From the NCBI RefSeq assembly GCF_028583425.1, contig NC_072801.1, forward strand, positions 22,836,001-22,900,000: a DNA stretch of 64,000 nt, written 5' to 3'. The notes under the pieces are model-generated. The model was not told the DNA's origin, did not search any database, and worked only from the letters and a program-made list of their open reading frames with translations. The DNA is from Eublepharis macularius. Its lineage: Eukaryota > Chordata > Lepidosauria > Squamata > Eublepharidae. The position numbers and the translations under genes are program-made. Shown in pieces: positions 34,400 to 48,744 of the stretch (within the stretch, counting starts at the first letter, position 1; the number at the start of each line of letters is the position of its first letter).

Positions 34400-35160
34400 T
34401 ATGTTTGTTCATTGTCCAACATGTCCTCCCAGAGCTATTTCTCAAGGAATTAGCTGCCTTCAAATAGTTTAATTATCATGTGGCACACACCTTTCAGATG
34501 ACTCCCCCTTCTTTCCCCATAATGAAACTGCTGAATGATTTGTCTGTGGGTTTACCTTGCCTGTTGGAAACCACTCCAAAGCGTGGGGGGGGGGGGGAAC
34601 TATCAAATTGTTACAGGATTGGATCCCAACACACGGGGCTATTAGTCTAATTCATCCTACAGATCAAAGCCCACACAGGAAGCTGCCCTGCCTGGAGCTA
34701 TTTTCCTTTTTCTTTCGTGCTTGACAGTAGTCCCTCAAATTCTTCTGCTCTGCCTTCTTTGAACGTACATTTTCCTTCGGTCATGGAAATATAATTTATG
34801 TCCATTATAGATTTTTTAAAAAAAAAATCACGGGATGTGCCCTGCACCTTGTCTTGAAGGTGTTTGTTTATTGCATAATGGGTTCCCCCCCCAATAATAT
34901 AAGTGCGAGGCCACGTCCGCCCTGTACTATTTAAAACGGAGGAACTCTGGCCTTCCAAGTTTAATTTACAAGAAGCCTTGGAGCACAAGTTATTAACCTG
35001 GCGGTGGCAGATTTTGTCACGTTGTATATGTAGATGTGAGTGCTTGCCCGTTCGAGACCACCCAGGGAGCTGGAAAAGCTCCCTACTGCCAGTACACACC
35101 CAAGTTCAAAGGTTCAGGAGGGACCTTCACTACAGTTCTTGAATCGGTTAGTCATTGCGT
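34400..35160. promoter_or_regulatory. Repeat-free upstream flank of FOXL3
   Basis: Contains TTTAATTATCATGTGGC, CATAATGAAACTGC and CAAGTTTAATTTACAAG in otherwise unique sequence, plus a G run at 34580. A minus-strand frame (35099-34698) is open but reads like chance. Position within 1 kb of the FOXL3 start makes it a candidate promoter-proximal region. Confidence 0.35.
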
Positions 35161-35423
35161 TTTTTTTTTTAAAAAAAAGGAAGGAAGAAATTAAAACCTC
35201 CTAGAATATTCAGAGAGATGGGAGTTGAGAATGAAAGACCTGCCATCTAAAAGCTGAAGTGTGTGTGTGCGTGTGTGTAAAAGAGAGAGAGAGAGACAGA
35301 AGGCTGAGGGTAGGGAGGGAGGGAAAAGAGGAGGAGGAGGAGGAGGAGGAGTGTATTCTAGGGACGCTTCTCTCCATCCCTCTCTCTCTCCCACTTCATA
35401 GGAGCTGAAAGAGGACTGGCAAC
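35161..35423 (+). promoter_or_regulatory. FOXL3 leader region with GA/GGA microsatellites and a possible 3' splice site
   Basis: (GT)n, (GA)n and (GGA)n purine tracts occupy 35255-35352. Next comes a pyrimidine-rich stretch CCATCCCTCTCTCTCTCCC leading to TTCATAG at 35395-35401, then 22 bases to the start codon. The tract reads either as 5' UTR or as the end of a 5' UTR intron. No TATA box or CpG island is evident. Confidence 0.4.
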
Positions 35424-41119
<5,696 letters not shown>

Positions 41120-41600
41120 AGTCAGTTTTTGCGACTGAGTAGGAGCTACTGTGTAGTTCTTGTTTTCATCCAGAGGTCGTTGAACATCGTCTAATGAGTT
41201 TTGTCTGTTTTTCTTTTTCCTCACTCCTCCTCAGGAGAGGAGACAAACAGCCTAACCATTCATCCCTCGCACTGCTTTAAGAACTTGCAAGGGTTGGTGG
41301 AGTTAGAAAACCAAGGGTTTCTGCTTACCCCTCAGTTTTCTGACATTTCAGCTACCACCTGTTCCCTCTCCCTCAGTGTTTTTGTTGTGTCAAGAATCAG
41401 TCCCTCATGCTACCCTTTCATAAGAAATTGATTAAGGCTTGGCGGTGGACAGTGGATAAGGCCCACAGAGCAATTTCACCTGCCCTGGTACCTACCAAAT
41501 TTTAATCAAGTCGTGTTAAAAATCTCTGTCGTCGTTGCACTCATAAAGAATGAGCATTTCGTTCTCTAAAGGTGTGAAGAGCAAAGCGCATCTAATTTCT
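41120..41600 (+). other. Probable FOXL3 3' untranslated region
   Basis: Unique sequence up to the SINE at 41603. No AATAAA is present; CATAAA near 41542 and GATTAAGG near 41431 are weak substitutes, so the poly(A) site is not placed. Confidence 0.45.
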
Positions 41601-41602
41601 AC

Positions 41603-41815
41603 ATTATGATCCCACCTTTTCCCAAAGGAATTCAGGGGGACTTACAAACTCCTCTCCATCTCCGTTATATCCACACAACAACCTGTCGAGGAAGATTAGG
41701 CTGAGAGAGAGTGGCCAGCCCGAGGACACCAAGGGAGCTTCATGACTGGGTGGGGCTTTGAATCCGGGTCTCCTCAAATGCCCCTTTGTTACACTACTAC
41801 ATCAATATTTCACAT
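41603..41815 (-). repeat. tRNA-derived SINE with L2-like tail, minus
   Basis: Plus strand reads GGGGGACTTACAAACTCCTC, ACACAACAACCTGTCGAGGA, GGGGCTTTGAATCCGGGTCT and TTGTTACACTACTACATC, the reverse of tail, body, B box and head. Confidence 0.7.
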
Positions 41816-43602
41816 TTTTTGTCATATTTTTCTTTGAGCTTCTTGAGGATCCTACAGACTTCAGGCCAAAATGCATTTTTGGTGAGCCAGGACTAGATTC
41901 TAGGACCCAACTTGCTTTCTCCACAGCGGCAGAGCAGCTGTGAGGAATGTCATTTTTAAAACCTGCAGGAGCACAATTTGACTCAGAACTGTGTCGTGTG
42001 GGTAGGAGGGGAGGGTATCTGGCCTTCCCCACACCATTTCCTCAAGCCGAACCCCCCCCCCCCCAGTGGAGAGTTATTTGTATAACTTCTAAGCTGCACA
42101 TGAAGAATTCTGTGCACCTCCAAAGATAGGCAAATAACTCCCCCCTCCTGGGGACTGTTTCACCTGGGGCAAATGGTGGAAAGGGGAGGACAGGTTACCT
42201 CCTCTTTCCATGCTGCAGTTCTGAGCAAAATTGGCTCCTGCCAATTTTTGAAAAGGATGTTTTAAATGTGAGGCAAGCAAGCTGAGTCTGAGGGAAACGG
42301 ATCTAGCTTGCTGAAAAACGTTATTGTGTCATTTGGTCTTTTTATATCCAGGTTTGTGTAAATACAAAAATGAAACATTCTTATCTCCAGGTGACTCAGA
42401 CTATGTTATAGAAACGTTGCTCTTCTTACTGACATGTAACTTCCCTCAGAATCTATATGGGGAGGAGCAGCATCAGGGCAAACTGATCCATCCAAGGGAT
42501 CTGTCCAACCGCTGAATGAAACAGTATGCAGGCTTCGATAGACTATTGATCTGAGCCAGCACAGCTGTTCTGTGTTCTTATATTTAATGTTTACCACCCT
42601 TCTGAATTCTACGCCTATAATTGCGAGTGGTGGACATTCCATTTTTAGGGTGGGTCCTTGCTTATCACCGCATCCTGCCCTACCAGGTAAGCGGGGTGCT
42701 CCGGGACCATACATCAATATGTAGATTCCAGAATGGATTTCTGGACACCCCCTTGGTGCAAGGCAATACAGCAGGCACTGGATTTGTTCTAGTTACCCTG
42801 GATGGGAAAATCCACCTACATGAAGCCATACCCAACACCACAAAAATGAATGAAAGGGGCCCTGGAAGAGCCCTTGGGTGGATCGTGCCCATTCTACAGG
42901 CCAGGGGAGATGGGATTAAAATCTGAGGCTTGAATCCAACCACAGCTGCAATACAACCGTAGTCACTCCAGCTGTTAGTTCTGAGTTATTCCCAAGGCCC
43001 AGAAAGTGTACCAAGGCACTTGCAAGGAGGAATCCTTATCCTGTTCCTTCTTTGTGCTCTGAAGAACAAGGGTGCTTTCTGGAACCTACATCTCTGGGAA
43101 CACATCTAGGTACTGGAGATGGCATGCTGCTATAGTGGGGTTTGCCCTTCTCTCCCACTTCCCCAAAGTCTGGGTTGATGTTCCATTTCTGCCCAGGATC
43201 ACAGCAGTGAGTGGGGGAAGCAGATGGAGTACAGCTCAGGTCTTACGTCTTGGGTTCCGATCTGCACTTAATTTGATGTTCGCCGAACCCACGTCACTCT
43301 TGTAGGGCCATCTCTTAGCCCACACAAGTGCCCAGTCATTTGCACTGCAGGCGAGGCTCTAAGGAGTGTGTGGCTGTGCAATCCCACAAAGAGGTTCTTC
43401 CACAGGTCATTGCCCCAGCTCCTACAGAGATAATTTCCCTGATTATCCCTGCACGAAAAGCCCAAATGGGAGCACATGAGAAATGCCTGCCTTGCCAGCA
43501 CTGATACCCCCCCCCCTTAATATCACATAGATGCTGGCCTGAGAAAACAAACAGGGATTTTAAGCCACGGTGCCCTGGAGCTCCCTTAGCTTGCTTGCAC
43601 AT
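41816..43602. other. Intergenic sequence, no gene recognised
   Basis: C run at 42049-42064 and C run at 43507. Short frames only. 42450-42580 has CTGATCCATCCAAGGGATCT and AACAGTATGCAGGCTTCGAT, vaguely SINE-like but not assignable. Confidence 0.4.
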
Positions 43603-43605
43603 TAA

Positions 43606-43693
43606 TAGTGCGATCCTAAGCAAAGTTACTCCAGTCTAAACCCATTGAAATCAGTGGGCTTAGACTGGAGTAACTCTGCTTAAGATTTCACTG
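43606..43693. mobile_element. Palindromic MITE, CAGTGCA type, TAA TSD
   Basis: TAGTGCGATCCTAAGC, AGTTACTCCAGTCTAAACCC and CAGTGGGCTTAGACTGGAGT, AACTCTGCTTAAG, CACTG form a near-perfect hairpin, flanked by TAA (43603-43605 and 43694-43696). A partial relative occurs within the next element near 43919-43970. Confidence 0.85.
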
Positions 43694-43697
43694 TAAG

Positions 43698-44065
43698 TGC
43701 AGCATAAGGACATAAGAGCCACTGGATCAAACCAGAGGGCCATCTAGTCCAGCATCCTCTTTCCTAAATCTGCCAAACAGTTGCCCTGGAGGTCCACTTA
43801 GCACTGATATTCAGGGGTTTACCACCTCTGGGTATGGAAGTTCTCTTTAGGCACCACAGCTAATAGCCATCGAGGGACCATTCCTCTATGAATCGGTCTA
43901 ATCCCCTTTTGTTCGATTTCAATGGGCTTAGATTGGAGTAGTTCTGCCTAGGATATCACATCACGCATTGAGTAAAGAAGTACTTACTTTTGTCTGTCTA
44001 GAATCTGTTGCTCCTCAACTTCCTTGGGTGCCTCCAAGTCCCAGTATTTTGGAAGACGGAGAAAA
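43698..44065 (-). mobile_element. CR1-type LINE 3' end, minus, with a small nested MITE piece
   Basis: AAGGACATAAGAGCCACTGG, GGGCCATCTAGTCCAGCATC, TAATAGCCATCGAGGGACCA and AAAGAAGTACTTACTTTTGT are the reverse complement of a CR1-like 3' region. GATTTCAATGGGCTTAGATT (43916-43975) interrupts it. Confidence 0.6.
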
Positions 44066-44086
44066 TAAGAACCCAAATTTGCACCC

Positions 44087-44548
44087 ATGCAGAAAACACC
44101 CAGTGATTTATTGAAGTCAGTCTTAGGGGCTCATTCTGCAGCTAGAAGTTCACAGAATACGTTTGCTTCTTGCACAGATGAAGCCAGATTTGCACCTACA
44201 AAGAAAAAACCCTTTGACTTGCTTGGGATGTTCTTTGTTGTCTCTTGTCCTTACATAAGAACTGCTTCCAAGACCACAAAGAGACATCCAAACCGTGTAC
44301 CTTCATTGCCAAATCGGTTCCATTTCATCAAACCAAGCACAGCAAAACTGAGTCTTTCTAAAGAAGACCTTTTGAAACACCATCCTGCTAGGCCGAAAGA
44401 AAGTTTGGATGGGAACCGCCTTTCTTTGATGTATTCTCGTCATGTGGCTGTTTATCTATTGAAAACCCAAAGGCCAAATTTAGGAATTTCTCTCCATGCT
44501 GATAGGCAAGTTAGAAACAGACTGATCTTTCCTTCTAACCATCTGTAA
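44087..44548 (+). CDS. Unassigned open frame, 153 codons, with an internal repeat
   Basis: I do not recognise this protein. It starts MQKTPSDLLKSVLG and ends NRLIFPSNHL; it is basic and rich in Ser, Arg and Lys, with no signal peptide or membrane segment. Reading the codons just before the ATG, KFAPMQKTPSDLL is repeated as RFAPTKKKPFDLL about 38 residues later, an amino-acid-level repeat that chance frames rarely show. An in-frame TAA precedes the segment at about 44065-44067, so it would need to be a short gene or a downstream exon (an AG lies near 44069). It follows a CR1 fragment and could be an unrecognised repeat instead. Low confidence. Confidence 0.25.
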   Translation: MQKTPSDLLKSVLGAHSAARSSQNTFASCTDEARFAPTKKKPFDLLGMFFVVSCPYIRTASKTTKRHPNRVPSLPNRFHFIKPSTAKLSLSKEDLLKHHPARPKESLDGNRLSLMYSRHVAVYLLKTQRPNLGISLHADRQVRNRLIFPSNHL

Positions 44549-45560
44549 ACTGGCAGTTGATATCCACAAAACTAGTGAAATCTCTAATATTCCAGCCTGA
44601 ACTTGTTAACTCATTTATATTCTAGCCAGTACAATGATAATCCAGTACCACTCCAGTGTCACTCATTTGACAGAAGAAGCCATTTTCCCAGTTTGGCAAA
44701 GGAGTCACTGGGGGAACCCGATGCCTCCATTTTCTGTCTGCAAAATGGGGATAATGCTGTCTTTCTTTACAAGATTATAGTGATAAACAGGGGGGGGGGG
44801 TTGGAAAAAGAGGTGGTGGAACTCTCAAGAGGGAAACGAGGAAGAAATACATGGGATTCTTTGAAATAATATTATTTTCAAGCACTATTACCGAGTATTT
44901 TCAAGAGGTTCCAGAACTCCATTCCACAGCATTCCCCCTGAAAAAAAGAATCGATAGAATTGAAATTATTTCTATATACATGAATAATATATATGCGTGA
45001 CCAAGGTTCAGTAATTCCTTCAGAAAGATGTATTTGGCATTGGCAATACTGATAGTTTGGGATGAATTTGAATTTCATGCTGTTCGATGTCCAGAATTGT
45101 TTTAATTCCATATGTCTCTTGTGTCAATCTCACCATGATTCTTTATTTTCATACTATTGCCTGCTTCCTTGCACTGAATTCTTCCCATAAAATGTAATAT
45201 TTGTGCATCAATAAATCATCACTGTGCATTATACATATATTATATGGAGATATCAAGTACGCTGTATGTACAAATACCATATATGTTGCATATAAAGCCT
45301 ACAATTTTCGTACACAATAGAAATGAATCTTTAAAACCAACTGTGAAAAGCAAACTGAAAACATAAATAAATATGAAAAGAAATAAAAGAAGGAATGTTT
45401 TGCCCAGTTCTATGGAGATCTTATTCTGTGGTTTGATAGACATAGGTATAACGGCAGCAATTCCCCAAAACCAAACAAAACCAGCTGAAGCAGCATTCCG
45501 AATAAATTATATTCATTTGTAGCATTCTCCAAAAAGAAAGAACCTTCATATACGTACAGA
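44549..45560. other. Intergenic, with hAT hairpin remnants at 44785-44945
   Basis: CAGGGGGGGG followed by GGAAAAAGAGGTGGTGGAAC, and later TTTTCAAGAGGTTCCAGAAC with CCCCCTGAAAAAAAG, are the two ends of the CAGGGCTTTTTTT hAT family without its GC-rich centre. The rest is AT-rich with nothing recognised. Confidence 0.55.
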
Positions 45561-45563
45561 TGT

Positions 45564-45840
45564 ATGTGCCATCAATTCACAACCTACTTGCGGCAATCCC
45601 AGCAAGAGGCCTTCAAGGCTGATCAGAAGCAGAGGCAGTTTGCCTTGCCTTCCTCTGCAGGGTCTTCCTTGGCGGTCCCCCATCCAAGAATTGACCCTGG
45701 CCGTTTCCACACGTCTTACCTGCCTGCGGAATGTCCGGGTTTTTCGCGTGACATTCCGCAGGCAGGTAAGACATGTGGAAACAGCCCCTCTCTGACTTCT
45801 GAGATCTGATGAGATTGGGCTACACCATGCAGCCTTCCCT
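45564..45840 (-). repeat. 5S-rRNA-derived SINE, minus, interrupted
   Basis: GTGCCATCAATTCACAACCT, CAGAGGCAGTTTGCCTTGCC, CCCCATCCAAGAATTGACCC and, after the insert, CTGACTTCTGAGATCTGATG; the last matches 5S rRNA on the minus strand. Confidence 0.8.
45699..45786. mobile_element. 88-bp perfect-hairpin Harbinger-like MITE, CCT TSD
   Basis: GGCCGTTTCCACACGTCTTA and CCTGCCTGCGGAATGTC pair with GACATTCCGCAGGCAGG and TAAGACATGTGGAAACAGCC. Flanks are CCT at 45696-45698 and 45787-45789. It is the shortest member of the GGCCGTTTCC group here. Confidence 0.9.
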
Positions 45841-45959
45841 CCTTATTGAGTGAGGCTGGTAGAGAGTGCCCTCAAGTCATAGATGACTTATAGCAACCCT
45901 GCTGGCATTTTCATGGCAAGAGACTAACAGAGGTGGTTTGCCATTGCCTGGGTCTGCAA

Positions 45960-46365
45960 TAGGGATCCCATTCCCCTGGTAGGATTGGGAGATCCCCCAC
46001 TTTCACTTTCCACCCCATGCCACCACTTACCTGGCCAGCAGGGGAGAAGGGCGTGGGAATGGGCCTCCCAGGGGTACTCCCGGGGGCTGCATGACAACAT
46101 CACTCCCAGGAGTGACATCATTGTGCCACCCCAAGAGCACACACACACACACACACACACACACTTTGAAGCAGGCCAGTTTGGGCCTCAAATGGGCTGA
46201 ATTGGGCCCGTTTGAGGCCCAAATCGGCCCAATGCAAAGTGCACGCATGCTCCTGAACCCATGCAATGATGTCACCCAGAAGTGAAGAGTGCTGTGACCA
46301 CCAAAAAAGGTAAGCACCAGGTCCCCAGCCTCCCACCAGGACAGTAAGGGGACCTGGCAACCCCA
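45960..46365 (+). mobile_element. TAGGG...CCCCA hAT MITE (family B), 8-bp TSD
   Basis: Left TAGGGATCCCATTCCCC, right GGGGACCTGGCAACCCCA; flanks GTCTGCAA (45952-45959) and CTCTGCAA (46366-46373) differ at one base. Inside are CATCACTCCCAGGAGTGACA and a (CA)n run at 46138-46164, plus paired GGGCCTCAAATGGGC and GCCCGTTTGAGGCCC. Confidence 0.85.
46138..46164 (+). repeat. (CA)n microsatellite
   Basis: About 13 CA units inside the family B MITE. Confidence 0.95.
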
Positions 46366-46475
46366 CTCTGCAAATCTGTTTTTTGTTGGTGGTCTCCCAT
46401 CCAGTTACTAACCATGGCTGACCCTGCTTAGCTTCATGAAATCTGACAAGACAGACTCACCTGGGCTATCCAGGT

Positions 46476-46890
46476 CACTCAGGATCCTTATTGAATACAT
46501 GTACTTTAAAATAGACCATCTTCGCTATAATGTAAAGAGACAACGTTCTTTTTCCTGTCTTAATGTATTTCTTTACAGTTCTGATGGGCAGGCATAGTCG
46601 TGAAGTGGACCCATAACCTCCACTCACAAGCCATCCAAAGCACGCAGATCTAGGTTTCCCTTTTAGTGGGCGATGATGGCTGACTGTTTATGAATTTAGT
46701 CTTGGAAACAGTAATGAAGAAGAAGAAGCACATAAGAAAAGCTCTGCTTTGCAGAGCCTCCAAGATCTTTGTAAGAATGCGGCCATTCTGCTGCCCTCGG
46801 GAAGCCAAAAACTAGCATAGGAGCAACCTAAGAGAAAGCCCAAACAGAAAATTCACTCTGCTATTAATCAGAGCTGCCTTCTGGGCACAC
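46476..46890. other. Unique sequence, nothing recognised
   Basis: No exon or repeat terminus identified. Confidence 0.4.
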
Positions 46891-46898
46891 AGAAGGTG

Positions 46899-47855
46899 TA
46901 GGGTTGCCAGCTCCAGGTTGTGAAATTCCTGGAGATTGGGGGGGGTGGAGCCTAGAGAAGACAGGGTTTGGGGAGGGGAGAGACCTTAGCAGGATATAAT
47001 GCCATAGAGATCACCCCTCAAACAGCCATTTTCTCCAGGGGAACTGATCTCTGTTGCCTGGAGATCAGTTGTAATTCCCGGAGATCTCCAGCCACCACCT
47101 GGAGGCTGCAAAAACAAAAAAGGGACCCACTGGCAAAGGTAAAGGTAACTAAGCAAGGTGAAAACACACCAGTAGGGACGAAATAATCACAAAATGTATC
47201 AAAAATACTATAATGGAGTACAACTCTCATAAATAGTCAATCCAATCAGTAACATGAGTCAGGTAAGAATACAAAGACAGGTGCACCAGAAGTCATGTGC
47301 AGCTGACTAACATATATAATACAAGAAATCCAACAGGAAGACATCCAACAGGTAAGTCCTTATGTAAGGATGCCGTGTGAGACTCAATACAACTAATTGA
47401 CTGTCTTGACTTTGGCATGTTGGAAGTATGAATTAATTTCTGTTTAAGGTGGTTAAATGTTGCCCCTGATGACATGGGAAACACGAAACAGCGGAACTCA
47501 GCCAGCACGGTCTGTCGAGCATCATGGGCTTCTTTGCAGCAGCTTTTGAACACAGCTCCACCTGAAAGAAAATACGTATTATCACTGTTGATTGACTTTA
47601 TTCAAGTACTTGGAATCTCTGGACTTACCTGTTGGATGTCTTCCTGTTGGATTTCTTGTATTATATATGTTAGTCAGCTGCACATGACTCTGGTGCACCT
47701 GTCTTTGTATTCTTACCTGACTCATGTTACTGATTGGATTGACTATTTATGAGAGTTGTACTCCATTATAGTATTTTGATACATTTTGTGATTACTTTGT
47801 CCCTACTGGTGTGTTTTCACCTTGCTTAGTTACCACCTGGAGGCTGGCAACCCTA
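46899..47855 (+). mobile_element. TAGGGTTGCCAG hAT MITE (family A), split by a long inverted-repeat element
   Basis: Left TAGGGTTGCCAGCTCCAGG and right GGAGGCTGGCAACCCTA, with flanks AGAAGGTG (46891-46898) and AGAGGGTG (47856-47863), an 8-bp duplication with one mismatch. The family A body (GAAATTCCTGGAGATTG, CTCCAGGGGAACTGATCTCT, CCACCACCTGGAGG) is complete once the 47109-47831 insert is set aside. Confidence 0.88.
47109..47831. mobile_element. Long inverted-repeat retro-type element, 15-bp TSD
   Basis: Arms at 47146-47359 and 47621-47832 pair with only a few mismatches and short indels (for example TAACTAAGCAAGGTGAAAAC against GTTTTCACCTTGCTTAGTTA). They enclose a 261-bp unique centre, and a 37-bp A-rich extension sits outside the left arm. 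The host word ACCACCTGGAGGCTG is present on both sides (47094-47108, 47832-47846). A 15-bp duplication fits target-primed reverse transcription better than a cut-and-paste transposon; inverted terminal arms plus an extension recall Penelope-like elements. The centre holds CTGATGA...CGAAAC (47466-47489). No ORF of a polymerase is present. Confidence 0.75.
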
Positions 47856-47863
47856 AGAGGGTG

Positions 47864-48603
47864 GATGACATCCTGGAAAACCCAAAGAGAGAAAAGCAAT
47901 GCAGTGACAACGTGATTGCAAAGCAGGAAAAGCAACAGATAAGTGTGCAGATGTGTATAGGGTTCTGCATCCAGTTGGAGAGACCCCAACAGAAGCTTGA
48001 CTCCATGGCTCCTAGCTGGACAACTGTGATTGTACTCCCCCTGCCCCACTTCTGCAGTATACAGAGCAATCAGCCTAGCCTGAGGTGGGGCAGCTGCCAG
48101 GGCCCAGGGCTTCTGGCAGGGCCTATAGCTGTCAACTGCTCCACCATGCTCTCAGTGCCACTGGGGAAAGGGCTGCAGTTGGTGGTGCGAATAGACAATG
48201 TGAGAGTTCACAAGCAGGCAGGGAAGGCCACACAGGCAGGTGGGAAGGAAGGAGGGCCTATTTAGGGGTCTGGAGGTGAACTCTCTGCCCAGGGCTCCTC
48301 AAAACCCGGTACTTGCCAAGGCAATATACACCACCACAGAATGGTTCCTGTGCCACTGCCAAGTAGACCGTAAGAAGCAGTGGATACTGCACCTACCAGA
48401 ATGATGGCTTCTTGTAAGCGACCAGAGGGAGTAGGCCAGTGCTCCCTGAAGCAGCAGCATTAACCTGGGTAGGTGAGAGAAAGCAGTGGCCTTTGGCATC
48501 AGCACCTGCTACTCGTGTTTCAGCCAAACGTGGAAATTATAGGAACGGGAATAAGAGGTTGGGGAGGCATTTATGATTCTTTTAAATCTATGCAAGGTTC
48601 AAT
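47864..48603. other. Unique sequence, nothing recognised
   Basis: A plus-strand frame (47822-48265) begins in the MITE and reads like chance. No exon identified. Confidence 0.4.
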
Positions 48604-48608
48604 TACAT

Positions 48609-48744
48609 TGTTTGTTTGTTTGTTTGTTTGTTTGTTTGTTTGTTTGTTTGTTCGTTCGTTCGTTCGTTCGTTCGTTCGTTCGTTCGTTCGTTCGTTCGTT
48701 CGTTCGTTCGTTCGTTCGTTCGTTCGTTCGTTCGTTCGTTCGTT
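48609..48744 (+). repeat. (TTTG)n(TTCG)n compound microsatellite
   Basis: About ten TTTG units are followed by about 23 TTCG units to 48744. On the minus strand this is a (GAAC)n(AAAC)n extension directly after the 3' end of the LINE at 48745-51005, so the tract most likely grew from the LINE tail. TTCG gives one CpG every four bases. Confidence 0.95.

Larger units (their letters stand above)
45858..46475 (-). repeat. 5S-rRNA-derived SINE, minus, interrupted by a family B MITE
   Basis: AGTGCCCTCAAGTCATAGAT, CAAGAGACTAACAGAGGTGG and TTTGCCATTGCCTGGGTCTG, then after 46373 GTGGTCTCCCATCCAGTTAC and ACCCTGCTTAGCTTCATGAA. The order is that of one SINE cut at its middle. Confidence 0.8.

Noticed and set aside
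34698-35099. 133-codon minus-strand frame upstream of FOXL3
   Set aside because: No recognisable domain, compositionally ordinary; kept only as non-coding flank.
35161-35423. CpG-island promoter for FOXL3
   Set aside because: The stretch is purine-repeat rich with few CpGs.
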